NCBI GenBank assembly: GCA_964548535.1
Contig: CAZJRQ010000002.1
Location: 1 to 64,000 of the forward strand
Direction: 5' to 3'
Length of the DNA: 64,000 bases
Origin: CAZJRQ01 sp964548535
Lineage (GTDB): Bacteria; Bacillota; Clostridia; Oscillospirales; Ruminococcaceae
Shown: positions 33,511 through 42,290 of the stretch, piece after piece
Layout: each line of letters begins with the position of its first letter
How positions within the stretch are numbered: the first letter of the stretch is position 1
Made by a program: the position numbers and the translations under genes
The notes under the pieces: model-generated
Told to the model about the DNA's origin: nothing
Databases searched by the model: none
The model's input: the letters and a program-made list of their open reading frames with translations, nothing else

Positions 33511-34521
33511 ATGAAAATACTAGCTATTGAAAGTTCGTGTGATGAAACAGCTTGTTCAGTTGTTGAGGACGGTGTTAATGTTCTTTCGAATATAGTTTCT
33601 AGTCAAATTGATGAACATAAGCTTTATGGCGGAGTTGTACCGGAAATTGCATCGCGCCGCCATGCTGAGAACATATACGGAGTTGTTCAGTCGGCACTTG
33701 ATGAAAGCGATTGCACACTTGATGATATCGACGCAATTGCGGTGACTTATGCACCTGGACTTATTGGGGCTCTGCTCGTTGGAATAAGTTTTGCGAAAGG
33801 TCTTGCGATGTCGGCTGGAAAGCCTTTGGTACCAGTTCACCACATTGCTGGGCATATTGCGGCAAATTATATTACGCATAAGGATTTAAAACCGCCGTAT
33901 CTTTGTTTGGTGGTTTCGGGCGGACATAGTCATATTGTTGAGGTCCTTGATTATACTACTTATAATGTGGTTGGCAGGACTCGTGATGACGCTGCTGGCG
34001 AGTGTTTTGACAAGGTCGCAAGGACTTTGGGATATGAGTATCCAGGTGGAAAATTCATCGATAATGCGGCAAAAATCGGGAATTCTCAAGTATACAAACT
34101 ACCTCATCCAAAGGTTCAGGGAAGTGAATATGACTTTAGTTTTTCCGGTCTTAAAACTGCTGTAATTAACCTAGTTCACAATGCTGAGCAGAAAAATGAA
34201 CCTGTAAATCGTGAGGATATGGCGGCATCATTTCAGCAGACGATTGCTGAAATTCTTGTTGAGAAAACAATAAAAGCGGCATCAGCTTTGGGATACAAAA
34301 CTATTGCTTTAGCAGGTGGCGTGTCGGCAAATTCTGGAGTCAGAAACGCTTTGCAGAAAGCTTGTGATGACAATGAATTTTCTCTTTATATGCCAGAATT
34401 TACTTACTGCGGAGATAACGCCGCTATGATAGGATGTCAGGCTTATTATGATTATCTGGCAGGCAAGAGAGCTGATGAATCGTTAAATGGAATTGCTACA
34501 CTTTCACTTGAAAAAATATAA
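33511..34521 (+). CDS. tsaD: tRNA N6-adenosine threonylcarbamoyltransferase
   Basis: Catalyses the last step of t6A37 synthesis on ANN-decoding tRNAs with TsaB, TsaE and TsaC. ASKHA-fold motifs: ILAIESSCDETACSVV, the metal-binding HHIAGHIAAN (two His), VVSGGHSH and ALAGGVSANSGVR. 336 aa, typical. AAAGGAAG precedes the ATG. tsaB/tsaE are not in the window. Confidence 0.97.
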   Translation: MKILAIESSCDETACSVVEDGVNVLSNIVSSQIDEHKLYGGVVPEIASRRHAENIYGVVQSALDESDCTLDDIDAIAVTYAPGLIGALLVGISFAKGLAMSAGKPLVPVHHIAGHIAANYITHKDLKPPYLCLVVSGGHSHIVEVLDYTTYNVVGRTRDDAAGECFDKVARTLGYEYPGGKFIDNAAKIGNSQVYKLPHPKVQGSEYDFSFSGLKTAVINLVHNAEQKNEPVNREDMAASFQQTIAEILVEKTIKAASALGYKTIALAGGVSANSGVRNALQKACDDNEFSLYMPEFTYCGDNAAMIGCQAYYDYLAGKRADESLNGIATLSLEKI

Positions 34522-34528
34522 CTGGACG

Positions 34529-34579
34529 AATACCGTATATGGTATTTTGAATAATAGGCTGCATCATATGTGGTATTTT
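34529..34579 (+). repeat. Two imperfect palindromic repeats between tsaD and polA
   Basis: AATACCGTATATGGTATTT (34529-34547; arms ATACC/GGTAT) and a weaker copy ATCATATGTGGTATTTTA (about 34562-34579), both related to the elements before tsaD. Confidence 0.45.
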
Positions 34580-34595
34580 ATTAAAGGAGCATAAT

Positions 34596-37142
34596 ATGAA
34601 ATTACTTGCTATTGACGGAAACAGCATAATGAATCGTGCATTTTACGGAATAAGATTGTTGACATCATCTAAGGGTGCGTATACAAATGCTATAACTGGC
34701 TTTATGAACATTTATCTTAAGGAATTTGATGCCGTTAAGCCTGATTGTGTGGCGGTTGCATTTGATTTGAGAGCACCAACTTTTCGTCATAAGGCGTCAA
34801 GTTCATATAAAGCAAATCGTAAGGGGATGCCTGAGGAGCTTGCTCAGCAAATGCCAGTGATAAAGAAGATTTTGACGTCTTTGGGTATTAAAATTATCGA
34901 GATTGAAGGTTACGAGGCGGACGATACATTAGGTACACTTTCGAAGATTTTTACTGATAGCTCAAATGAATGTTTTATTGTAACGGGTGATCGTGACAGC
35001 TTGCAGCTTATCAACGATAAATGTACGGTAAGACTTGCTACTACTAAGGAAACTGTGATTTATACGCCGGAGAAAATTGAGGAGATTTATGGGCTTTCGC
35101 CACGTCAGCTAATTGAGGTTAAGGCACTAATGGGTGATTCGAGCGATAACATTTCTGGCGTTAGGGGAATCGGTGAAAAGACTGCTTTGTCGCTGATTCA
35201 GCAGGCTGGTGATGTTGAGAATCTTTATAAAAATCTTGATGAAATGACCTTGACAAAGTCGGTTAGAGCGAAGCTTGAGAGCGGACATCAGGATGCAATT
35301 GACAGCAGATTTTTGGCTGAAATATGCCTAGATGTGCCGATTGATAAGTCACCTGAGAGCTATTTAATTGGTGAGGTTAATCGTGATGAGGCGTCAGAAA
35401 TTCTGTCCGAGCTTGAAATGATGAAGCTTATGGAACGTCTTTCTCTTACTGCGTCGTCATCAAATAATTCTGATATTGTTGAAGATAAAACTAAGCTTGC
35501 GGACCTGCCAAAGTTTGATGTTAACGAGCTTTCAGCTGATGATATAGTAAAAATTTCTGACCAAAAAAGCTGTTTTGTTTTTGACGGAGAAAAGCTATCG
35601 GTGCAATGTGAGAACGAGATTTTTTACACAAGTGATATGAATTTGGTGCTTGATTATTTTGAAACAAAGGGCGATAAAATTTGCTTTGAGGCAAAGTCTG
35701 CTTACCGCATAGCTTTTGAGAATAATCGTCTGCTAACTGGCTTGATTTTTGCTTGTGATTTGGCTGGATATTTGCTGAATTCGCAGTCGAGTGAATATAC
35801 TGTCGAAAATCTTTGTGCGGCTTATAAGGTGATTTATCGTTCAGATGTTGAAGAATATTGCGACGTTGCTAGCTTGGATTCACTTTATACTTGTTTGAAA
35901 AATCAGCTTGAATTAACTGAAATGGATAAGCTTTATTATGATGTCGAACTGCCTTTGTGCGAGGTTCTGGCGTCAATGGAAAATGTCGGAGTTAAGGCTG
36001 ATGTTGACGGAATTAAGGAATTTGGTGTGCAATTGAAGTCTGATTTGGAAAAGATTTCTGGTGAGATTTATGCTTTCGCGGGTAAAGAATTTAATATTAG
36101 TTCACCTAAGCAGCTGGGGCAGATTCTATTTGAGGATTTGAAATTGCCTGTTAAAAAGAAGACTAAGAGTGGCTATTCAACGAATGCAGAGGTTCTTGAA
36201 AGTTTGGCTGACAAGCATCCGATTATTCCGCTGATTATTGAGTATAGAACCCTTTCAAAGTTAAATTCAACTTATGTTGAAGGTTTACTCAAACAGGTTA
36301 AGCCTGACGGCAGAGTTCATTCTGTATTTAAGCAGACTGAAACGAGAACAGGTCGAATTTCGTCGACTGAACCTAATATGCAAAATATTCCTGTGCGTAA
36401 GGAAATAGGCAGGAATATGCGTAAATTCTTTGTTGCAAATGACGGATATACCTTGCTCGACGCGGATTATAGTCAAATTGAACTTAGAGTTTTGGCATCG
36501 GTTTGTGATGATGAAAATATGCAGGAGGCTTTCCGTGAGGGTAAGGATATTCACACAAGTACGGCGGCACAAGTGTTTGGACTTCCTGAAGATTTTGTAG
36601 CACCTGAGATGAGAAGTGCGGCTAAGGCAGTAAACTTCGGAATAATTTATGGAATTGGTGCGTTCTCACTTTCAAAGGATATTGGGGTGTCAGTTGCGGA
36701 GGCTAAGCAGTATATTCAAAATTATCTTGCTAACTATCCGAACGTTTCTGATTTTATGGATAAAACTGTTGAGGATGGAATTAAGAACGGCTATGTAACT
36801 ACGATTTTCGGTCGCAGGAGGTATATTCCAGAGCTTTCAGCGTCAAACAAAATGCTTCAGGCATTTGGAAAACGTGCAGCAATGAATGCTCCAATTCAAG
36901 GGGCGGCGGCTGATATTATTAAGATTGCAATGGTTCGCGTTTATAGCAGACTAAAGGCTGAAAAGCTTGATGCAAGGCTGATTTTGCAGGTTCATGATGA
37001 GCTGATTATTGAGGTTTCACAGGCTGATAAGGATAAAGCGGCTGTGATTTTAAAGGACGAAATGGAAAATGCAGTGTCACTAGCAGTGCCAATGTCGGTT
37101 GATGTAAATCAGGGTGAAAGCTGGTATGTGGCTAAGGGATAA
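34596..37142 (+). CDS. polA: DNA polymerase I
   Basis: Repair polymerase that removes RNA primers and fills gaps. N-terminal 5'-3' exonuclease domain (about 1-270: LLAIDGNSIMNRAFYG, FDLRAPTFRHK, GYEADDTLGT, VRGIGEKTA). The middle domain (about 300-465) is the 3'-5' exonuclease fold but lacks the acidic active site (FDGEKL instead of a D-x-E motif), as in many Gram-positive Pol I enzymes. The polymerase domain has LLDADYSQIELRVLA, KAVNFGIIYGIGAFSLS and LQVHDELIIEV. 848 aa. AAAGGAG precedes the ATG. Confidence 0.97.
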   Translation: MKLLAIDGNSIMNRAFYGIRLLTSSKGAYTNAITGFMNIYLKEFDAVKPDCVAVAFDLRAPTFRHKASSSYKANRKGMPEELAQQMPVIKKILTSLGIKIIEIEGYEADDTLGTLSKIFTDSSNECFIVTGDRDSLQLINDKCTVRLATTKETVIYTPEKIEEIYGLSPRQLIEVKALMGDSSDNISGVRGIGEKTALSLIQQAGDVENLYKNLDEMTLTKSVRAKLESGHQDAIDSRFLAEICLDVPIDKSPESYLIGEVNRDEASEILSELEMMKLMERLSLTASSSNNSDIVEDKTKLADLPKFDVNELSADDIVKISDQKSCFVFDGEKLSVQCENEIFYTSDMNLVLDYFETKGDKICFEAKSAYRIAFENNRLLTGLIFACDLAGYLLNSQSSEYTVENLCAAYKVIYRSDVEEYCDVASLDSLYTCLKNQLELTEMDKLYYDVELPLCEVLASMENVGVKADVDGIKEFGVQLKSDLEKISGEIYAFAGKEFNISSPKQLGQILFEDLKLPVKKKTKSGYSTNAEVLESLADKHPIIPLIIEYRTLSKLNSTYVEGLLKQVKPDGRVHSVFKQTETRTGRISSTEPNMQNIPVRKEIGRNMRKFFVANDGYTLLDADYSQIELRVLASVCDDENMQEAFREGKDIHTSTAAQVFGLPEDFVAPEMRSAAKAVNFGIIYGIGAFSLSKDIGVSVAEAKQYIQNYLANYPNVSDFMDKTVEDGIKNGYVTTIFGRRRYIPELSASNKMLQAFGKRAAMNAPIQGAAADIIKIAMVRVYSRLKAEKLDARLILQVHDELIIEVSQADKDKAAVILKDEMENAVSLAVPMSVDVNQGESWYVAKG

Positions 37143-37175
37143 TAAACGTTTAATAGTATTTTGGAGGGTGTATTT

Positions 37176-37961
37176 ATGAGTGAGAATAATGAAAATTTGA
37201 ATGAGAATATTAATGAAAATTCAAGCGGAAATGTTTTAGCGGGGTTCGTTCTTTTGGCTGATGCAAATATGGATTGGCCAAGATTTCGTCACTATTTAAA
37301 AGAAGATTGGGGAATTGTTCCTGATGATGATGTTAGGGATAATATTTTGCTTTTCAGCGTTGATGAAATGAAAGTTGTGTGCTCGCTTATGCCAACGCCT
37401 GTACCTGATAATGAGGCTGAGGAAAATGCTAAAAATAATTTTCTTTGGAAAGATGGTCCAGCTGAGGTTGCAAAGCATAAGGCTCATGTAATGCTTGCTA
37501 TTATGAACAAGGTTGACGGGGTTAAGACAAGCCTTTTGTTTGCTAAGGTTGCGTCGTCACTTTTAAAGCTTAAAAACACGATTGGTATTTATAAAAATCC
37601 AACTGTTTATCCAAAAGATTTTTATGTTGATTTTGCTAAGTCGATTAAACAGGATGAACTTCCAATGCCGATTATGATTTATGTTGGAATGTATATTACT
37701 AAAGACAGCTTGCTTTGCGGATATACTTCAGGACTTAGATATTTTGGCAAGGAAGAGATTGAAGTTGTTGATTCAAAGGCCCAGCCACAGGATTTGCTAA
37801 GCTTTTTGTATAGCATTTCAGAGTATGTAATATCCGCTGATATCACACTTAAAGACGGTGAAACTATCGGGTTTACGGAAGATCAGAAGCTGCCGATTAC
37901 ATTATCTGACGGTGTAAGTGTTGATGGTCAGACTATAAAAATTGGTTATGACGGAAATTAA
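37176..37961 (+). CDS. DUF4261 domain-containing protein
   Basis: A 261 aa protein of unknown function. An Asn-rich tail of about 18 residues precedes a domain starting GFVLLADANMDWPRFRHYL, which I recognise as DUF4261, found in Firmicutes and elsewhere. No signal or membrane segment is visible, so it is probably cytoplasmic. The frame opens with a TTG at 37161, but GGAGGG at 37163-37168 places the ATG at 37176. It follows polA in the same direction and ends at a terminator. Confidence 0.8.
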   Translation: MSENNENLNENINENSSGNVLAGFVLLADANMDWPRFRHYLKEDWGIVPDDDVRDNILLFSVDEMKVVCSLMPTPVPDNEAEENAKNNFLWKDGPAEVAKHKAHVMLAIMNKVDGVKTSLLFAKVASSLLKLKNTIGIYKNPTVYPKDFYVDFAKSIKQDELPMPIMIYVGMYITKDSLLCGYTSGLRYFGKEEIEVVDSKAQPQDLLSFLYSISEYVISADITLKDGETIGFTEDQKLPITLSDGVSVDGQTIKIGYDGN

Positions 37962-37990
37962 TTTTTATCGTAAATTTATATAGTAATAAA

Positions 37991-38038
37991 AAATAAAGCC
38001 TACTGTATGTTCCAATTTTGGAATTTCAGTAGGCTTTT
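37991..38038. terminator. Bidirectional terminator between the DUF4261 gene and the oxidoreductase operon
   Basis: Arms AAAGCCTACTG (37995-38005) and CAGTAGGCTTT (38027-38037) with an inner TTCCA/TGGAA stem, T-run on the plus side and A-run on the other; it serves two convergent genes. Confidence 0.88.
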
Positions 38039-38053
38039 GTGTTGTATTGTATT

Positions 38054-38587
38054 TTAATACTCCATGCCGATTTTTACAGCTTGCATATTAGATTCTATTA
38101 GGTTTTGTCTGGATTTAGCTACAGTTTTATTTATACCAAACTTTATTTCATCAAAAGAAAACATATTCGTAACAGAAATCATTTTTCCTAAAAGCACCAT
38201 GTTACCCATGTGATTTAGCCCATTTTCTTCAGCGAGCATTGTTGCTGGAATGTAGTTTATATCAATGTCAGTACGGTCTGTCTTTAGCTCATCACCGATT
38301 GATGAGTCGGCAAATATATGACCGCCTGATTGTACCTGATCTGCAAATTTGTAAAATGACGGAGTGTTTAGCGCCATTAAAATATTAGGCTCGGTTATTA
38401 GCGGAGAACCAATTTGTTCGGCTGAAATACACACCGAGCAGTTAGCTGTTCCGCCACGCATTTCAGGACCATATGACGGTAGCCATGAAACCTCTTTGCC
38501 ATTTTCTAGTCCTGTATAAGCAAGAACTTTTCCGGTGTATAAAATACCTTGTCCGCCGAATCCTGCTATGATAATTTGATAATCCAT
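38054..38587 (-). CDS. 2-oxoacid:ferredoxin oxidoreductase, gamma subunit
   Basis: Gamma chain of a CoA-dependent 2-oxoacid:acceptor oxidoreductase. The signature IIAGFGGQGILYTGK opens the chain, followed by SWLPSYGPEMRGGTANC. 177 aa from the ATG at 38587, which sits behind GGAGG and one base after the stop of the beta subunit; a longer frame to 38614 overlaps that gene and is less likely. Last gene of the operon. Substrate (2-oxoglutarate or branched-chain 2-oxoacid) cannot be fixed from this subunit. Confidence 0.93.
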   Translation of the reverse strand: MDYQIIIAGFGGQGILYTGKVLAYTGLENGKEVSWLPSYGPEMRGGTANCSVCISAEQIGSPLITEPNILMALNTPSFYKFADQVQSGGHIFADSSIGDELKTDRTDIDINYIPATMLAEENGLNHMGNMVLLGKMISVTNMFSFDEIKFGINKTVAKSRQNLIESNMQAVKIGMEY

Positions 38588-38588
38588 G

Positions 38589-39341
38589 CTATTTATCCTC
38601 CTTAGCGCATACATCCTTATAAACGCCTAGAGGATAGTATGGTATCATTTCATCCCTAACTCTTTGAAGAGCCTCAACTGGTGAAAGTCCCCAGTTTGTA
38701 GGGCAGGTTGAAAGAATTTCTACTATAGAAAATCCGCGACCGGCTTTTTGATTTTCAAATGCTTTTCTAATAGCTTTTTTAGCCTCGTTAATATGCGGTA
38801 CGCTGTCAACTGAAACTCGCTGAGCTAGAGCTGTTCCGTCCAAAGTCGAAAGCATTTCGCATACTCTTATAGGAAAACCGTGTTGGCTTGGGTCACGTCC
38901 AAACGGTGTAGTTTGAGTGATTTGACCAGGAATTGTAGTAGGCGCCATTTGTCCGCCTGTCATTCCGTAGATTGTGTTGTTTACGAAAATTACTACAATA
39001 TTTTCGCCGCGAGTAGCGGCATGAACAGTTTCAGCAGTGCCGATTGCAGCAAGGTCGCCGTCACCTTGATATGTGAAAACATATTTGTCAGGCATGGATC
39101 TTTTTACTCCAGTCGCAACAGCAGGAGCGCGTCCGTGAGGGGCTTCAATCATGTCGCAGGCAAAATAATCGTAAGCCATTACAGCACATCCTACAGGACA
39201 AATTCCAACTGTCTCACCCTCAATATCCATTTCATCAATAACTTCACAAACTAATCGATGAATAATTCCATGAGTACAGCCAGGACAATAGTGAGTGGAA
39301 ACATTACACATTGAGTGAGGTCTTTCAAAAACAACAGCCAT
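38589..39341 (-). CDS. 2-oxoacid:ferredoxin oxidoreductase, beta subunit (TPP-binding)
   Basis: Catalytic TPP-binding subunit. TPP motif GDGDLAAIGTAETVHAATRG to VNNTIYGMTGGQ, and an N-terminal YCPGCTHG Cys motif. 250 aa. Its ATG overlaps the final base of the alpha-subunit gene, so the alpha, beta and gamma genes are translationally coupled. With the separate alpha and ferredoxin subunits this is the four-chain Kor/Vor architecture, not the one-chain PFOR. Confidence 0.95.
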   Translation of the reverse strand: MAVVFERPHSMCNVSTHYCPGCTHGIIHRLVCEVIDEMDIEGETVGICPVGCAVMAYDYFACDMIEAPHGRAPAVATGVKRSMPDKYVFTYQGDGDLAAIGTAETVHAATRGENIVVIFVNNTIYGMTGGQMAPTTIPGQITQTTPFGRDPSQHGFPIRVCEMLSTLDGTALAQRVSVDSVPHINEAKKAIRKAFENQKAGRGFSIVEILSTCPTNWGLSPVEALQRVRDEMIPYYPLGVYKDVCAKEDK

Positions 39342-40396
39342 TATAAAGTTCCTCCAATTTCTTCAAGCTTAGTGATAATTTCAGTTGGAGCAGGTATAAT
39401 TCCAGCTGTTCTGCCAAGGAAATAAACAGGCTTTGAGCAGTTAAGTGCAAGCTTGACATCGTCTACCATTTGTCCCATTGACATCTCAACGCTTAGCACT
39501 GCTTTGGCATTTTTGCAAGCCTCGTTAATTTGGTTTTCAGGGAAAGGCCAAAGTGTTTTAGGTCTAAAAAGTCCGACTTTTAAACCGTTTTCACGAGCCT
39601 TAATAATTGCTCCTTTTGCAACTCGAGCCATTGCTCCAAAAGCACATACTACAATGTCAGCATCTTCACAGAGATAACTTTCTGCGTCGCTCTCATTTTG
39701 TTTTATTTCATCATATCTTTTATATCTTTCGATAACAGTTTGCTCAAGCTCATCAGCATGAAGTCTGAAAGAATTTATAATATTATGCTCACGCTTATTC
39801 TTGTGCCCTGTTACTGCCCAGGATTTGTCAAACTCTTTTATCTGAACATCTGGAAGAGTTACAGGCTCCATCATTTGCCCTAGCAGACCGTCAGACAAAA
39901 TCATAGTCGGAACGCGGTATTTGTCAGCACAGTCAAAGGCTTTTATAACCATGTCGACCATTTCCTGAACTGATGAAGGAGCATAGACTACTAGCTGGAA
40001 ATCGCCATGTCCAAGCGCTTTAGTAGCCTGCCAGTAGTCCGCTTGAGAAGGCTGAATTCCGCCAAGTCCAGGACCGCCGCGCTGAACGTTTATAATAACG
40101 CAAGGCAAATCAGAACCAGCGATGTATGAGACACCTTCACTCTTTAGAGAAATTCCAGGAGAAGAGGAGGAAGTCATAACACGAGTACCAGTTGATGCCG
40201 CACCTAGCACCATATTTATAGCAGCAACTTCGCTTTCTGCTTGCACAAAAACACCGCCATTTTTGCTCATGTTTTTTGCAAGATAGGCTGAAATTTCAGT
40301 TTGAGGGGTTATTGGATATCCAAAAAAGCATTTACAGCCAGCGCGCATTGCAGCTTCGGCAAGTGCTTCATTTCCTTTCATTAGAAATCTTTCCAT
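39341..40396 (-). CDS. vorB: 2-oxoacid:ferredoxin oxidoreductase, alpha subunit (VorB-like)
   Basis: Alpha chain of the oxidoreductase that converts a 2-oxoacid, CoA and oxidised ferredoxin to acyl-CoA, CO2 and reduced ferredoxin. Motifs GNEALAEAAMRAGCKCFFGY, PITPQTEI, MTSSSSPGISLKSEGVSYI and QRGGPGLG closely match clostridial VorB (3-methyl-2-oxobutanoate type), though KorA is the alternative. 351 aa. In gut anaerobes these complexes also run reductively to make branched-chain amino acids or 2-oxoglutarate. Confidence 0.9.
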   Translation of the reverse strand: MERFLMKGNEALAEAAMRAGCKCFFGYPITPQTEISAYLAKNMSKNGGVFVQAESEVAAINMVLGAASTGTRVMTSSSSPGISLKSEGVSYIAGSDLPCVIINVQRGGPGLGGIQPSQADYWQATKALGHGDFQLVVYAPSSVQEMVDMVIKAFDCADKYRVPTMILSDGLLGQMMEPVTLPDVQIKEFDKSWAVTGHKNKREHNIINSFRLHADELEQTVIERYKRYDEIKQNESDAESYLCEDADIVVCAFGAMARVAKGAIIKARENGLKVGLFRPKTLWPFPENQINEACKNAKAVLSVEMSMGQMVDDVKLALNCSKPVYFLGRTAGIIPAPTEIITKLEEIGGTL

Positions 40397-40429
40397 CTAA
40401 TCATCTCCTGTATATTTTTGTCATCAAGG

Positions 40430-40636
40430 TTAGCGTTCTACGCTAATTGCACATTCGGGGCACATTTTAGCACACATTGCACAACCCATACACTGAATAT
40501 CATCAGTGCAGTGTGCTGTAAAATAACCTTTAGCATTTGTTTTTTTCTTTTCAATCTCGACTATTTTCTTTGGACAGACATCACAGCATAGTCCGCACCC
40601 TTTGCATTTTTCTAAATCTATAGTAATTTTAGCCAT
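40430..40636 (-). CDS. 2 x [4Fe-4S] ferredoxin subunit of the oxidoreductase
   Basis: Small 68 aa iron-sulfur protein with two complete CxxCxxCxxxCP motifs (CKGCGLCCDVCP and CMGCAMCAKMCP), the delta subunit that transfers electrons from the TPP subunit to free ferredoxin. It is directly upstream of vorB in the operon. Confidence 0.93.
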   Translation of the reverse strand: MAKITIDLEKCKGCGLCCDVCPKKIVEIEKKKTNAKGYFTAHCTDDIQCMGCAMCAKMCPECAISVER

Positions 40637-40695
40637 TTAATTAACTCCTTATAAAGTCAGTTTTCACAAAATCTGTAACTTGCTGACTTGATTAA

Positions 40696-41364
40696 TTATT
40701 GCTCCCAAATTGGTTTTACGTATACTTTTATTTTTCTGAAATCATTATCATTATTTTTAAGCAAATTCGTATTTTCTGGAATACTGTTAAAAACTATCGG
40801 AATATCTGTAAGCTTTGATATTTCATTAGCATAATTTAAGGAATCCATAGCAATTTTAGCAGTTGTTTCAAATCCTAAGTTTGAATTATTTATAATTCCA
40901 GTATGCATAAGACGAGAGGTCATCTCAATTGCTTTCATGTATGGTATAGTATCATCTGCCGTTTTAGTAAGATGTCTGTATTTATTTATTATCATATACA
41001 TATCAAGCTGATTATTTTGTGCAAGCTTATCGAAAACATCCTTGTATCGTCCTAAAGCAGTAGCACCGTCATCATCTCCGCCAACGTCGATTATGACATA
41101 TCCTGGCTGATTTACAAGTGAATCTAAATCAAATGAAACAGCTGGGATATCAATATTTGTATTTGCAAAGTTTGAAGAAACCAGTTTTATTCTATTTTCT
41201 TTGAAAAGCTCAGCAAAATCCGCAGTTCTGAAATATGGGTTGACAAAATCTAAATCCACCACAGTAACCTTCTCACCTTTTTTAGCTAAATCTATAGCAA
41301 GATTTACTGATATATTAGTTTTTCCGCTTCCATAGTGACCAGTAATTATTGTAACTTTTTTCAT
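40696..41364 (-). CDS. MinD/ParA-like P-loop ATPase
   Basis: Deviant Walker A ATPase of the SIMIBI class. The N-terminus reads TIITGHYGSGKTNISVNLA; the P-loop GHYGSGKT lacks the usual KGG signature Lys of ParA/MinD, so it is closer to nucleotide-binding maturation factors. Walker B region VVDLDFVNPYFR and DVGGDDDGA follow. 222 aa from the ATG at 41364 (AAAGGA upstream). It leads the Vor operon by 59 bases, suggesting a role in metabolism or maturation of that complex, but this is inference. Confidence 0.82.
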   Translation of the reverse strand: MKKVTIITGHYGSGKTNISVNLAIDLAKKGEKVTVVDLDFVNPYFRTADFAELFKENRIKLVSSNFANTNIDIPAVSFDLDSLVNQPGYVIIDVGGDDDGATALGRYKDVFDKLAQNNQLDMYMIINKYRHLTKTADDTIPYMKAIEMTSRLMHTGIINNSNLGFETTAKIAMDSLNYANEISKLTDIPIVFNSIPENTNLLKNNDNDFRKIKVYVKPIWEQ

Positions 41365-41395
41365 AATGATAATCCTTTCGTACGGTACGTTTTTT

Positions 41396-41424
41396 ATTAT
41401 AGCACAGCAATTTCTAAAAATCAA
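41396..41424 (-). promoter_or_regulatory. Promoter of the ATPase-Vor operon
   Basis: On the minus strand TTGATT (41424-41419), 17-base spacer, TATAAT (41401-41396) with an extended TG. An 11-base palindrome CGTACGGTACG (41379-41389) lies at the expected transcription start. Confidence 0.65.
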
Positions 41425-41432
41425 TGATTTTT

Positions 41433-41467
41433 TTAGACAATTGTCAAGTTTTTCGACAGATGTCTAA
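41433..41467. promoter_or_regulatory. Two tandem operator-like palindromes upstream of the Vor promoter
   Basis: TTAGACAATTGTCAAG (41433-41448) and TTCGACAGATGTCTAA (41452-41467) share the core GACA-N2-TGTC with AT-rich flanks, spaced 19 bases centre to centre and ending 9 bases before the -35. The layout suggests cooperative binding of a dimeric regulator. The core resembles the TACA-N2-TGTA sites of BlaI/CopY-type regulators, but the regulator is not identified. Confidence 0.55.
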
Positions 41468-41554
41468 AAAAGCTTGCAAAATAGAATAATTTAGTGTATA
41501 TTTCACATAAAAGTTTATAGATAGTTAATAGGCGTGTGACGGTTATGTGATAAA

Positions 41555-41579
41555 AAAACCGCCCATTTAGGACGGTTTT
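41555..41579 (-). terminator. Terminator after the transglutaminase-like gene
   Basis: AAAACCG (41555-41561) pairs with CGGTTTT (41573-41579), extended inward by two more pairs after a mismatch; on the minus strand a run of T follows. Confidence 0.75.
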
Positions 41580-41597
41580 GATTAATTTATTGTATTG

Positions 41598-42221
41598 TTA
41601 GTCTGAAATATCAGGGCTATTTATATTTCGTTCAGGGATATTGTCGATAATATCCTGCACTGATTTAGAATTATCAAGCATATCCATAGTTTCTTTATTT
41701 GGAAGAGCATAAATGCCTTCAAAGTTATATTCGTCATAAAGCTGTGTGCGTGGAACAAATGCAAGCTTAGGTTCATCTAATGAGAACTGTGCATTTATGC
41801 CCTCTTTGTTTCCCCTAGCATCTAGTCTGACCCACTTGTTTTCTATAAAAACTGCATTGTAGCAATGAATGCAATATCCAAGTGAATCGTCATCGGCAAG
41901 TGTTAAATGCTGAAAACACATTCCGCATGGTATATCTTGTGAGCGTAGCAGTGCTGCTAACAGATTAGCTTTAGCATGACAAATGCCAGTGTTGAATTTT
42001 AAAACATCAGATGCTTTTGCTGTAATAACAGTTGTATTATTGTCAAAAGAATGATTTATTTCATCTCGCACAAAAAGAAAAGCCTTTTCTGCTTTTTGGG
42101 TGTTAGTCTTGCAATCGGAAAACAATTTTTTGGCAGTTTTTTGAATTTCAAAATCAGAAAAATCAATATAGTCAGTTTCTTCTAAAAACAAATTAAACTT
42201 ATTCGTCATAATTATTAACAT
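41598..42221 (-). CDS. Transglutaminase-like domain protein
   Basis: Papain-fold protein with the transglutaminase core triad: Cys in FNTGICHAKANLLAALLRS, His in YCIHCYNAVFI and Asp in WVRLDARGNKEG. Such domains in bacteria are often peptidases or structural. 207 aa with no signal peptide, so probably cytoplasmic. The start is uncertain: ATG at 42221 or 42209, neither with a strong ribosome binding site. Downstream of dusB on the same strand. The substrate is unknown. Confidence 0.8.
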   Translation of the reverse strand: MLIIMTNKFNLFLEETDYIDFSDFEIQKTAKKLFSDCKTNTQKAEKAFLFVRDEINHSFDNNTTVITAKASDVLKFNTGICHAKANLLAALLRSQDIPCGMCFQHLTLADDDSLGYCIHCYNAVFIENKWVRLDARGNKEGINAQFSLDEPKLAFVPRTQLYDEYNFEGIYALPNKETMDMLDNSKSVQDIIDNIPERNINSPDISD

Positions 42222-42290
42222 GAGCCAAACTCATACAAAAATCAATGAGATTTTGCATGGATTACACGCCTTTCTTATCTTTATATATCC

